Assembly (NCBI GenBank): GCA_029891345.1
Contig: CM056994.1
Location: 138,592,457 to 138,656,456, forward strand
DNA: 64,000 nucleotides
Reading direction: 5' to 3'
Source: Dryococelus australis
Taxonomy: Eukaryota > Arthropoda > Insecta > Phasmatodea > Phasmatidae
The notes beneath the pieces were generated by a model. It did not search any database. It was not told where the DNA came from and was given only the letters and a program-made list of their open reading frames with translations. This document shows positions 48,930-59,705 of this stretch, one piece after another (position 1 is the first letter of the stretch; the number at the start of each line of letters is the position of its first letter). The translations under genes were made by a program, and so were the position numbers.

Positions 48930-48955
48930 ATATAAAAAAATATTTTTTTGTAATT

Positions 48956-49040
48956 GTCGAGTTGGTCGAGCGGTCTAAGATGCCATATTTAAGCTCCGAT
49001 TCCCTGTATGGGAGCATGAGTTCGGGTCCCACACCAGACA
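48956..49040 (+). repeat. tRNA-Leu(UAA)-like class II sequence, right palindrome arm
   Basis: 85 bases laid out as tRNA-Leu. Acceptor ends GTCGAGT and ACCAGAC pair at five of seven positions. The A box is TGGTCGAGCGG with a short D stem. The anticodon loop TTTAAGC would place UAA as anticodon. A variable-arm hairpin TCCC-TGTAT-GGGA and a TTCGGGTCCCAC T-arm core follow. The anticodon stem is mismatched in this copy, so it is probably a pseudogene or a pol III module of the repeat. Confidence 0.65.
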
Positions 49041-49164
49041 AATAAGTTTCTAAGACATATATTGAAATTGTTGAGATGGTGTTACATGCATTTCGTATGT
49101 CATTCGTGTAAGAACTCCCTTACTCTAACTGAGTTTAAGTGATACATGAACCAATTATTCTGTT

Positions 49165-49224
49165 GTGAAAAGAGTATATAAACATGCATCCTGTATGAGT
49201 GTTTTCACTTCTTCGTCAGTTGTG
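49165..49224 (+). promoter_or_regulatory. Conserved TATA/initiator promoter, right palindrome arm
   Basis: GAGTATATAAACATGCATCC with TATA at 49,174, then TTTCACTTCTTCG at 49,203, a spacing of 29 bases, which suits RNA polymerase II TATA and start-site geometry. It directly precedes the zinc-finger frame. Confidence 0.55.
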
Positions 49225-49752
49225 ATAGAAAGCCGATCTTCATGAGTGGGATTATCTAGTGATAATGTTAGCTTTTGTAATACGAAGGCAGCAACAACGG
49301 TTGAAGACTTACTAATTTTAACACCATCAGCAAGGGTTCTGAAGAGTCTCTAGAAGCAATACAGAACCAACGTTGTTAATGCGTAAATACTTTTACAAGT
49401 TGTCATGCACATCGACATGAACGTAGTCATTGGTTGTTCAGTCCAGTAAACGAGTCATTACACTGTAATAAGTGCGATGCTGAATTTAATCGTAGTGATA
49501 ACTTATATTGACATAAAAAGAAGTGCAAAGGTACTGTTTATCTATCATCGAGTAGCGAGTGCAAGTATGGCAGCAAGAGATTCGTGACTATGTCTAACAC
49601 CAGACAAAATGAAGATAGTAACTGTCTATTTGCAATCAACTACAAGACATACACATGATACATGTGATAACAGCAATGGTGTTTATGAGAATAAGTCTAC
49701 TTTGAGTGGTCACTGCAAGAAATGTTCTATAAACAAGACAAAAGAATTATAA
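49225..49752 (+). pseudogene. Decayed C2HC zinc-finger protein gene, right palindrome arm
   Basis: The position equivalent to the start codon of the copy at 59,403 is ATA here (49,225-49,227). After a Ser-rich N-terminal region come three finger units. The first has CNKCDAEFNRSDNLY, a TGA, then HKKKC (near 49,480-49,545). The second has ECKYGSKRF with the second Cys changed to Gly and the His lost (near 49,560). The third has an altered first pair but keeps TLSGHCKKC (near 49,705). Fingers lie in different phases, so at least two frameshifts occurred. It reads outward, away from the palindrome centre, mirroring the left copy. The frame ends near 49,752. Confidence 0.6.
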
Positions 49753-50199
49753 TTTTTGTTGACCGGAGAATATATTTGAGTGTGTGTAAGTAATACTACA
49801 TGCTTTTGATAAATGTGTTCAATAAAGTTAAACTGCATGAAAGAATTTGTTTTAATTTACTTTACCATAAAACATATCTTTTCCCTTTTCTGTTGTATGC
49901 AATATCTTGATATATACTAATCAAGTGCAAGCCTTGAGGATATAAAAACATTTATTATAAGTATATACATGTTTGGTGTAGCTATTGAGATAGATTTCTT
50001 TCGTAATTTAAATGGTGATTAGAAGAGACGTGCACTATTTTTTTGATGAAATCATTTTTCCTGTATAGAATCATCAGTGAATAAAGGAAGGCAAACCTCA
50101 ATTAAATAATGTGAAATGGGATATGTTATCCACCTTCAGTAGAATATGATTTAAGCACTATATTAGGAGTTTAAAATCGTGCCTGTTTGAAAATGAATT

Positions 50200-50490
50200 G
50201 TACGTCTGCATGATGATGATATTTGTAATTATGATATAATAATATGATGTGGTGATATATGACGATGAAGGGATGATGTTACGATGATGTGATGATGATA
50301 TGATTATATGATGATGACATAATATGATGATGATATTACACTTTTTTGATATGATGTGATTATATTATGATGTAATGATATGATGATATGACGATGGTGC
50401 TGATGATGTGATGTTGACATGATATGATGATAAGAAGTTGAAATGATATGATGTGATGATATGATAATGATATGGTAATATGATGATGAT
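50200..50490. repeat. (GAT)n-type microsatellite
   Basis: Degenerate GATGAT/GATATGAT run; the palindrome partner of 46,835-47,215. Confidence 0.9.
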
Positions 50491-50492
50491 AT

Positions 50493-51524
50493 TATAAAGG
50501 ATGAGTATAAAATAATACCCAAATTTTGAAGGTCTATAATATTAAAACCAAATAACCTCTAACATCTGTGGACCAATCAAATGAACCGTGAAAGCGTGAA
50601 GTTTGTTTACCATATTTTCGAACATGTCAAATGTGACCACCATGAGCAGCTGGAAAATGAAGTCCCCTGTCACCTCTTCTGACTGACGAAACAACCTCTC
50701 TGTAAGCATTTCCAAATAAGGGATCCCAGTAACAGTGGGCTCATGAAAAAAGAAAGGGCCGAAAACAGTGTCTTTGGGTATAGCATAAAACACATTCACT
50801 TTGGGGGAAGTACACTCGTGTTCGGTGGTTTCATGTGGATGCTCCTGACCACATATCTGCATGTTGTGCCGGTTCACCTTACCTAGGAACGCCGCTTTCC
50901 CCAATGTGAAAGTGTTTTGCACTTATCCAAAGACACGGTTATCTGCCTTTTCTTTTTTCAAGAGCCCACTGTTACTGGCATCCTTTATTTAGACATGCTT
51001 GCAGAGTGGTTGTTTCCTCATTTAGAAGAAGTGGCGGGGGACTTCATCATCCAACAGGATGGTGCGCCACCCCATTGGCACCTAGCTGATCGCGGATACC
51101 TGAACGAAATGTTGCCACAATGCTGGATTGTTCGTGGAGCAGCTAGTGACCAGGTTCTTCATCACTGGCCTCCAAGAAGCCAGTATATTACCTCGTGAAT
51201 CCTTTTCCTATGGAGGTACATAAAGGATCAACTGTTTTGTCCACCATTGCCGACGAATAATGACGACCTCAAAACGAGAATTACGGACGCCATCCAAACC
51301 GTAACATCAGACATGCTGACAACTGTGTGGAACGAGTTTAAGTATTATGTTAATGTCGTTCGGGCCACAAATGGTTGTCACATTGTACATTTATAATGAT
51401 AAGGTAAACAAACTTCACGTTTCCACAGTTCATTTTATTGGTCAACCATGGTTGTAGGTTGTTTTGGTTTCGATATTATAGACCATTAAAGTTGGGGTAC
51501 ACTTTTACATTCACCCTGTGTGAT
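50493..51524. mobile_element. Fold-back mariner/IS630-like transposon, two head-to-head transposase halves
   Basis: The left half codes on the minus strand (50,542-50,922: FLGKVNRHNMQICGQEHPHE, then GPFFFHEPTVTG). The right half codes on the plus strand (50,917-51,198: FFFQEPTVTG, DFIIQQDGAPPHW, then HWPPRS). Both halves contain the same EPTVTG-x-x-YL-ML catalytic-core segment, so they are inverted copies meeting at about 50,920. The outer ends are inverted over about 100 bases, sharing GGTCTATAATAT, AACCTAC/AACCTCTAACA and GTGAAGTTTGTTTACC. The right half keeps the DDE-type QQDGAPPHW and C-terminal part; the left half is deleted after DFIFQ. Internal shifts make both dead. The family is the insect IS630-like group with QQDGAPPHW, not the Tc1 copy at 35.7 kb. 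Confidence 0.8.
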
Positions 51525-52297
51525 GATGTGATGATATTATGATGTGATGTGAATTGTAAACAGAAGGCATGGATTTTGAAAATTAGTTCTTTGTTGCGAT
51601 ATGGATTGCAAGTAGGCCTAATGATGGTCATAATGATTCTCTGCTGGAACATTTCAATTGCTGGTTTGGTAATATGGTCTATTGGAATGCGACAAAATGG
51701 TTTATCAGACCAATTAGATGGTATATTTCATAGAAATGCTTATATGCTTGCTTTTTTGTGTCCTGGAATGCTATGAAGAGAAGTGTTTGGTATATCTGAT
51801 ATTATGCAATGAAAGAGAAGATAGATGTAATGTATGTGTAATTGGGATATTAGAAGTTAGAATATATTAGTAGATGATTTATTTGTTTCTCTTTTAGCAG
51901 TGACTATGGTATAATGTAAAGTTTTATGAGTAATTAAAAAAAATTTTCGATAAATATTTCGTAGTTTGGGCTATATAAGTTGATAACATCTGATTAAATT
52001 ATGATTGGGCGATGGGGAAAGCTGGTCGGCTTATTTACTTAATAATATGGTGATTTGGTGAGGTCTCTGTTTCTGTAAATGAAGCCATTATATATTATGG
52101 TGTGTGTAAAACATTAATTATTATACAAAAGTCTGAAAAAATAAATAAATTCATGAAACAATTACAAAACATGTGTGTTTTAAAATGAAGTTAATAAGTT
52201 AATGGTGTGTAGGAGTTGAGATTGTTCTATACTTAGCTTTTTCTTATAGCAAGTCTTCTCTAATAAATAGATTATCTTGGATGTGAATAGGTAAGGT

Positions 52298-52369
52298 CTG
52301 GCAGAGTGTCGAACCTACATCCTTCCGAATAGTTGTATTGACCTTCACATGGTAACCGGCTAAGTTATA
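52298..52369 (-). repeat. tRNA-derived SINE-like unit, right palindrome arm
   Basis: Inverted copy of 44,931-45,003, with CTTAGCCGGTTACCATGTGA and the B box GTAGGTTCGACACTC. Flanks also match across the palindrome (AACTATATCCAA outside; TATAAGAAAAAG inside). Confidence 0.7.
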
Positions 52370-52734
52370 ACAATTGTTTATTTATTTTACGTGAACTATA
52401 TTTGGATATAGTTTTTAAAGAGTATTGCATTTTTTTTTCAAAAGTATTGCATTATAAATCTTATGATAAGTTTAATTACCCTGCGATGTACTAAAAATAT
52501 ATCAACCGGGTAAAAAATATCCTACGAACTCCGGCCAGATGTTGTCGGCCCTCTGTCTTATGCCGGAAGTGGCCCGATGGAAATATGGACTGGCGGCTGA
52601 CTGTTTGCCGACAGTGTCAAAAATACACCGTACTGCTAATGGAAAGACACAAAATGTATTCCAGCCCAACATAGACGAAAAGTACGAGCCAGAATCGGGC
52701 CGGTAAAAGCTAGCCGACGAGTTTCGGTATCTGC

Positions 52735-53000
52735 AGCTGCTGGATAGTGGCAAGATTCTGGGCATGCAGCGGTTTGATGGCATCAAGACGCCAGGCCTGC
52801 GGCAGCTGGGTGAAGGCCAGACGCCTGGCCTGAGGCGGCTGGATGGCGGCAAGATGCCGGGCCTGTGCTGGCTGGATGGCGCCAAGAAGCCAGGCCTGAG
52901 GCGACTGGATGGGGGCAAGATGCCGGGCCTGTGATGGCTGGATGGCGACATGTCGCCGGGCCTGCGGCGGCTGGATGTGGTTACGATGCAGGCCTGCAGC
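52735..53000 (+). repeat. 33-bp minisatellite, GC-rich
   Basis: About eight units of exactly 33 bases around GGCTGGATGGCGGCAAGATG and CCGGGCCTG. Because 33 is a multiple of three, the minus strand reads through as 11-residue repeats in two frames (52,502-52,951 and 52,710-53,033). This looks like a by-product of the repeat rather than a protein, although a decayed repeat protein cannot be ruled out. Strong GC contrast with its surroundings. Confidence 0.85.
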
Positions 53001-53139
53001 GGCCTTATGTCCAGAAATAAGCAGTATAACCAAGAAATAATATTTAATTTTCGATAAAGAAGTTAGTAATTTTTAATTTCTCTTTACGTATATTTATTTC
53101 ATTTACTTCTTAACAAATTATGTGATATGAAAAGCTTTT

Positions 53140-53214
53140 GCTGCCGAGTTCGGGATTTGAACCTAAGACCCTTGAGTTAACATTCCAGTATGTTAACCTA
53201 TACATCACAGGGTA
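53140..53214 (-). repeat. tRNA-derived SINE-like unit
   Basis: On the minus strand, TGATGTATAGGTTAACATAC resembles an A-box region and GGTTCAAATCCCG is a good B box, followed by AACTCGGCAGC. The 5' pairing is poor. Confidence 0.55.
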
Positions 53215-53499
53215 AGTTGCTGATATGCTCCTGCAATTTCAATTTTATCATAACACAAATTATTATAATTGCATGTATAAATTCCATGACAATATAACCA
53301 ATAATTTTAAAGCAATGATTGTTAAAAAACTGTTTCTTCATTTCTTCAAAAGTTTGCAAACAAAATAGTTTTTGTTAGTTTTTAATATATTTTTCGGATA
53401 GTTGTTCATATGAAAACAATTTCAAAGTAAAAAATGCCATGGGCTATCACGTGATACATATATATTCATGGAAAAAAATATGCTCACTGTTAACACATA

Positions 53500-54020
53500 T
53501 TCTCAAAAAATACATCATGCCATTAACAACTAGCTAACATCTTGCCTATTCAAAAAAACACTTTCCAAAAGGTGGTCAGCAAAAAGACATCATATTTGTA
53601 TCTTTATTGTGATAAAGATCCATGTCTCGAAAACATTAGCGGGCCGAAATAAATAAGATAACAGCCAGCTTACCCAAAAAAAAAAAAAAAAAAAAAACAA
53701 TTATATCAGAAACCGGCCATAATATTACTTTTGCTATTTGCGACATGTTGGCTGTGAGATATCACGCCGGTTTAATTTAGGTGATATCAATCTGTTAACC
53801 CAAAAAATACATCAGGCTGTTGCATTTTTTCTAACGGCAACATACTGTCACTAAAACGACGCCATTCCTTGCTAATGTGTTACCTATTCAAAACACTTTA
53901 GTAAAAGTTTGGTGCCAAAAAGACATTATACTTGTATCTTTATTGTAATAAAGAGCCATGTCTCGAAAATGTTAACGGGCCGCAATAAATAAGATGAAGG
54001 CCAGATTACCCAAAAAACAA
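53500..54020. repeat. Direct duplication of about 310 bp
   Basis: Blocks at about 53,505-53,685 and 53,800-54,015 share GTATCTTTATTGT-ATAAAGA-CCATGTCTCGAAAA, GGGCCG-AATAAATAAGAT and TTACCCAAAAAA. A poly(A) run ends the first copy at 53,675-53,697. Confidence 0.8.
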
Positions 54021-56119
54021 AGATGCTGTATCGGAATCGTGCTAGAATATTTTAGAATCGTTACATATATTTAAGTAGCTTTCTTCAAGCATGTATATAT
54101 TAAATGCTTTATAAAAATGTTACGTTAGGTTAACGATGAATTTTAAAAGTAAAACTATTGTTTTGTTCAGGCACTGTTTAAATATTCCCTAAACGTAATG
54201 TATATTCTGTGTAAAAATTGTATTGCCCTCAAAAACAACACTGGGCTTACATTTACTACAGTCTACAAGGCCATACCGAATATTCCTTCTTTAATATAAC
54301 TGTTTTATGTTTTACGTACGACATTACTGCTATGTTTTAAAGATTCGGTTTGGCTTTCATCCCTATCCAGAATTGAAATTCGTGGAATTGTGATACTTTG
54401 TTGATTATAACATTGACGATATTCATGTACAATTTAGAAACGCACTGTTCCCGAATTTGAATAAATATTATTACATATGTGTGCAAAACTTGCACTGCAA
54501 ATTTATCATGTGTAGTAAAACGTAGGTGTAAATGCATTATATTATGCCCAGTCTCATATTCTATCAAAATAATCATTTTTTTTAGGCCTACATGGCCTAA
54601 AATATATACATGCAGTGCATTGAAGGAAAACATTTTTTCCGTGTATTTCAAATAGGTACTTCCATAGCTTATGCATACTCAATAAATTCATATTTAATCA
54701 ATCAGCTACCTGCTTTTACACTCAATTTTCTATTTATATATTGGTGTTCCCTGTTTAAAATACGTGCAAAATAAACATAAACAAATGTAAGCCTGCCACG
54801 AGCTTTGTTTTCGACCATCGCCATTCGTTATTACAGCAAATGAAGACGTGCACCCAAGACTCAATAACTTTGATACAAAATAATTTCTAAATTTTTATTT
54901 ATAAAAATATTTAATTTATAAAACTCACATTTGGGGTTATCATCACACAACTTTTTCAGTATCAGCCATTTTCTTTTCAATTTGTTTTCAATGATTTAAG
55001 CAGAGCTTAAAGAGTTAGGCATCCGATTACGGCTGCCTAAATTAAGAGCTGCTTAGAACATTTTAGGAAGAGCTTAAAGATGGCGAAACGGTACAAGGCG
55101 CTAGGCCCAGCTTATTCAGTGTTTAAGTAGGGCTTAAATTTTTACATGTGTTAGTGAATCCGGCCCCATATGTTTTAATCAATGACTGTAGAATTTATGT
55201 AATCCAATGTGGTAATTCGAGGGGATCGAGAAATAAACAGGCAACTAAATTGAGGGGGAATGATAGAACATAAATACAATATAATATTATGACCTATGAC
55301 TAAATAAAGTTGTTATGATGGGGAATCGAAAAAAATATTATTAAGAAATAAAAGCATAGATGGCATGACAGAGCATGAGATAGTGTATATTCATCGGGTT
55401 GCCTGCTAAATTAAACAAATGAAATTATAGATGTCTTACATGGAATAACAAAGCATGGATAAAATGGAAGATAGTGGATGGAGCACAGATGAGAAGGAAT
55501 CACTGAACATGATGGAAGAATGACTAAGCAAAATGTAATCCATGATGGTAGTTGGTATCAATAATGTAATTTATCCCTCTATTTTTTGGGATATTTTTTT
55601 CGATTTTGTTTTTTTTCTTCTAAATGTTGCGTGATAAAGTTCTCCTAGGCTCAATGTCCACGTCAACAACAACATGGTGGTTAAATCAGCAACTCGTCTA
55701 TTGGCGTCATCAATAATTAATATGCTGGCATCATCTAGGTGATGAAAATGAAAACCAATGCAAACAAAAAATGAATATGTTTTGTGGACTACATTTGACA
55801 AAATTGGCAATGGTGAAGTGTGCGGAGGCCTGTCGACAAATTTAGAAATGAGAAACATTGGTGTCCGGTTAAACAGGCCTGAGTAATAAACAAATAAAAA
55901 TTTTGGCGTCAAACCGAGCACAAGTAATCGACCAATGATTAATATTGGTGGAGGGAGTGGAAGCGAACCAACTAATGAACCAATGGGAAACATTGGCGAG
56001 GGTCGGTCGCATGCTGGATATTGTAATTATGGAATCTTCGGAAATGTATTTTTTTAATTAGTAATAATTTATTATTTATGAATAATTCAATTTTTCTTTT
56101 TTTAATATTTCTTGATGTT
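54021..56119. other. Gene-free DNA
   Basis: A 140-codon minus frame at 55,571-55,993 is hydrophobic and Pro-rich at the start and Lys-rich at the end, without family features; I do not call it. Another AT-rich minus frame lies at 54,337-54,651. 55,000-55,160 has a few GCTTAAAG/AGAGCTTAAA words. Confidence 0.4.
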
Positions 56120-56830
56120 TGCTTTAAAGGTTATACAGGATCAGGGTGTTAAGGTCAAAAGTCAACTTCAAGGTCATTTGGATTCAATATGGTGGTTGGA
56201 TAATGTCATATCACAGTGACTGTTAAGTTCAGTCCCCTGTCTCCTCTCAACCAGAATATTCGTAATATTTTCCATTTTTTTTAATTTTTAACAAATTTGT
56301 AAAAAAAATTGCTATACTTTTTCAAATTATTTTTAACATTTTCTTTAATTTTCTGGCATATTTTATAACAATTGTACAATTTTTTGGCTTCAAATTCATT
56401 CATGGAGAAGGTTTTGATTTAATGTCAAGGTCACATGGAACCAAGTTGACAGTCGGGTCAAGTCAGTGTAATATTTACCTCGGTTTATTTATATTTTCGA
56501 TTTTTAGTATTTTTTGGTTCAAAGTCATCGAATAGTCAATGGTCGTCATTGTTACCTAGATCCAAGGTGGTAGTTATAGTCAATAAAGTAATTTGCTCGC
56601 CGATGTTTAAGGATTTACTGGATTTTACAATTTTCTCCTCGATTTGTTGTTTTCAATGTCATTGGGGACAATGTCACTAGCATACGTCATTATAGTCGGT
56701 GTCATCGATGTTATATTTTTCGCGATTTTATTTATTCTTTTCGCTTTTTTTAATTTTTTTTTTTGTGTTTAAGTTCAACCTACGTCAACCAAGGTCACAG
56801 GCCCCAATGTATGGCGCAAGGTCAAATTTC
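56120..56830 (-). repeat. Degenerate repeat with TCAAGGTCA words
   Basis: Inverted relative of 17,680-18,620. It has repeated (TC)AAGGTCA words near 56,150, 56,168, 56,428, 56,788 and 56,818, an AATATGGTGG word, a GTCCCCTGTCTCCTC block and T-rich spacers. Non-coding. Confidence 0.55.
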
Positions 56831-56948
56831 TAGGTTGCAGATAAAATCCAGCCTCCCAAATCCTTCTAATGAATAGTTTTTTACGAGAAAGAGGCTTGTT
56901 ATTTGCAAATGAGGTGATAGTTACTTTTTGAGTTAAAAATGGAAAACG

Positions 56949-58567
56949 TTAAGGTAAAAAGGGAAATTTTATGTGAAAAATTGTCGAATTCAAGGAGAAA
57001 ATGTGTTGTGTATATTTGCATTTCGCTTTTATGGGAAACAGATGTTCGTCAACTGTAATTTTGGCTCCGGGAACATAACAAAGGGGACAATTTTCAATGA
57101 AACTATCCCAAACTTCAGACACTAAAGCATACTTGTCTTTTACCAAACTTGCAGACCTCTGATCTTTCAAATCAAGCCAAATAAAAGTAATGATTTTTAT
57201 AAATTGGTCTCTTGACATAGTGAGTCGAAAAACTGTGGACCCCATTCAGTTGACCATAAGCTGTCGACTTACAGTCGCTTGGCACAATAAAAGCCACATG
57301 CATACAAGCATGCTATGAAGCATTTATTTCCATACGCGAATTTCACCAAGTGTTGTCCTCGAGTTGCTTGCGAGCTTCTGACTCTATGCAAAATTTTATG
57401 TGTTTCAACATTGGCTCTTTGATGAGTAGTCACCACAAACTTGCTACACTGTTTGCCGTTACACTTCTCTTAGCATATGGTGTAGGTCCTGGTGCCTGTC
57501 GCAATACATTTTGTTTTGATAGCCTTCCAGGATATCTTGTAGTTGTGCTTACGATTTCCCATTTTGTCCTATCTTTTCGTACAAAATGTGAAGAAATCGC
57601 TGGTGTTGGTGTAGTGTGTGTTCACCTGTCGCTACCTCGTCTCTTGTGTGAAAGTTTCCATTTGTTCCTCCATGGCGGATTGGTGTTGGCAATACATGCA
57701 GCACAGATTGAATATTTGGCGGGTTATAATTTGAAGATGTTTCAGACAAAGTTTTATTATCACCACCAACACTTGTGTCTCCTGCACTTTATTGGGGATG
57801 TAGTGAAGTAACTATACACTTACTGCTGTCATTGTTGCCCATTTTCGATCCTCTACCTCTTCTGTTTGAATTTTTATTTGTTTTTTCTTGGCATGTAGAC
57901 ACTGAAGAAAAAACATGATGAGTAGCTGGTACATTCGCTAGTGGTAAATTATGTACAGATGTTTCAGATAAAATTTCATCTGAAACTGAAACACTTGTAT
58001 TACTTTCACTTGACTCAACATTATTTGGAATATATTCATCACTCTCTACTGTTTGAACTACTCTATCAAGTTCACTTTCTGATCCGTGCTCCGAAACTCG
58101 ACGTAAGTGATCCAAATAATTGAGAGCTTCATCGATTGTCAAAGGGCGACGTGCCATTTTCTACACAATACTGTGAGACCGTTCTAACAACTACTGCTAT
58201 CTATTGAAAACTGAGAGATCTCTGTGCATGTTTTCAACTTATACGCTAGATAGCATCGCGCACTCCGTTGATAAAAACACACACTGACCCTAGAATTAGG
58301 TGAGAGGTTTGACACAAATTCGCATTCGAATAAGCAAAAAATAATAATTTTTAGTGGTCAAAATAATCGAGCCCACATTTTTAGGTATAGATAAATATAT
58401 CGTTACAATGAAAGTTACTATATATTTTTTAATCAGTAGAGGCATACTGTGAAACTAGATATTGAATGCTAAAAATGCCCATTATGCTACCTTCATTCAT
58501 GTGGGTGTGATCATCTACGAATCTTTGAAAACGAACATTTTGACCGTTTTCGTGGTTCTAGTGTTAA
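56949..58567 (-). mobile_element. piggyBac transposon, 3'-truncated and broken
   Basis: The transposase reads on the minus strand. The acidic N-terminal region opens at 58,157 (MARRPLTIDEALNYLDHLRR). Frameshifted middle segments lie at 57,250-57,750. The start of the catalytic domain lies at 56,949-57,245 (TVFRLTMSRDQFIKIITF, then PGAKITVDEHLFP, where the Asp of TVDE corresponds to the first catalytic Asp of piggyBac). The remaining catalytic residues and the C-terminal Cys-rich domain are absent, so the 3' part is lost. On the 5' side, TTAA at 58,564-58,567 is followed on the minus strand by CACTAGAACCACG, a piggyBac-like terminus (usually CCCTAGAA...). Several stops and frameshifts confirm it is dead. 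Confidence 0.85.
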
Positions 58568-58750
58568 CCCATAAATGAGCTAACCAGATAGGGCTTAGGA
58601 AAAATCGGATAGTGGGAAATGGAATGAGTGGAAAGCGAGGTTTTATATTCAGATGCATGAACTCTCTTTGGTTCATTCACAGTTCATCTGTTGTCCAAGC
58701 TTTTCTCTGACTGATTTCGAGTGACTTGAGACTTAGCTACATTATTTTAA

Positions 58751-58957
58751 GTCTATAAAAGCAGCATGTTTTGCCGCTACAAATCATGCAAGACTGCTTT
58801 CTCTCATCGTGAGGGATCAGTGAAAATGATGGCATCTTATTCTAGCTGTCAGAGAATTTCATCAGCTATTGTTGCCTATGGAAAATTTATATCACTTGCA
58901 TCATTCGACAGAGAAATTAAATTGAATTCACATACCTACCTAAAGAATTCCTTCTGA
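58751..58957 (+). other. Small frame behind a TATA-like box, unassigned
   Basis: GTCTATAAAAGC at 58,751 stands ahead of ATG at 58,766. The 63-codon frame starts MFCRYKSCKTAFSHREGS, then turns uncharacteristic and stops at 58,957. The Cys/His pattern of the start recalls a damaged zinc finger, and a better zinc-finger relic follows 450 bases downstream. The TATA box is too close to the ATG for a normal promoter, so this is more likely decayed material of the same element. Confidence 0.25.
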
Positions 58958-59339
58958 TGTATGCATATTATCAAATATCATGTGTCTACAAATATATACC
59001 TCCTTATCTGCTACAGAACGAAGAGATTTTTGGTTGCCTCCAGTGTATAGAGTGTTTTCAAGGATGTGGCACTGTTACGGATGCACAACATTCAAGGAGT
59101 TTATCTAATGCACGTCGGAAGTGTGTTAAAGTAACGAGAGACAAAAAAATGTATCCAACACTGAAAGTTGTATAAGTTTAAAGAAGAATGGTTGTTTGAT
59201 AAATATCTTCGCAGGTTATATACTGAACGGGTTGATTATACATTGTATAACACTACATCAAGCATATTGTATTTACATATTTATATGCAGCAGATGTATA
59301 TTGAGACAGTCGAAATTGATAACATAAACTGATTGTTCT

Positions 59340-59402
59340 GTTGTGAAAACAGTATATAAGCATGCCTCTCGTAAGAATGATTTCACTTCTTCGGCGGTTG
59401 TG
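59340..59402 (+). promoter_or_regulatory. Conserved TATA/initiator promoter, third copy
   Basis: AGTATATAAGCATGCC with TATA at 59,353, then TTTCACTTCTTCGGCGGTTGTG from 59,381. Same blocks and 28-base spacing as the two palindrome copies, directly ahead of an ATG at 59,403. Confidence 0.55.
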
Positions 59403-59705
59403 ATGGAAGGCGGATCATCACGAGTGGAATCATCTAGTGATAGTGTAAATTATTGTACTATGGATAAGGAATGATCTGTTCGGGATGTGTCAACATTATT
59501 ACTGGTAACGCGAAAGTCCTCGGACTCTGAGATTCGAAGACAGACAAGAGTTGCGAACATCTGTATATATTGTAGCAATACATTCAACAATAACTGTAAT
59601 GCTAGACGACATAAAGCTAGTAACTGTATGTTCAGCACTTCATACAAGATGTGTCAATTTGTTTATTGTGGAGTGGTGCCAGAACGCAAGTATAACAGGC
59701 TCTAA
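59403..59705 (+). pseudogene. C2HC zinc-finger protein gene, best-preserved copy
   Basis: ATG at 59,403 opens an acidic Ser-rich N-terminus (MEGGSSRVESSSDS). The frame meets one stop, TGA at 59,472-59,474. In the same phase it then continues open to 59,705 through a complete finger at 59,562-59,627: CIYC, 12 residues, H-x4-C, with ARRHKASNC at its end. No frameshift separates the parts, unlike the palindrome copies. The tail after the finger is short (to PERKYNRL), so the other two fingers are missing or unrecognisable. Either a transcript skips the stop or the copy is a young pseudogene. Related frames lie at 47,700-48,200 and 49,225-49,752. Function beyond probable nucleic-acid binding is unknown. 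Confidence 0.6.

Larger units (their letters stand above)
48930..52510. repeat. Right arm of the large palindrome (IR2)
   Basis: Inverted match of 44,780-48,490. It contains its own private insertion (a fold-back mariner-type element at 50,493-51,524). The outer limit is near GTACATCGCAGGGTAATTAAAC at 52,470-52,505; beyond it, a GC-rich minisatellite region begins with no counterpart on the other side. Confidence 0.85.

Noticed and set aside
52502..53033. 149- and 107-codon minus frames
   Set aside because: Open only because a 33-base minisatellite unit is a multiple of three. Kept as a repeat, not as a gene.
55571..55993. 140-codon minus frame
   Set aside because: Hydrophobic and Lys-rich stretches driven by base composition; no motif, no splice context, no homologous pattern.
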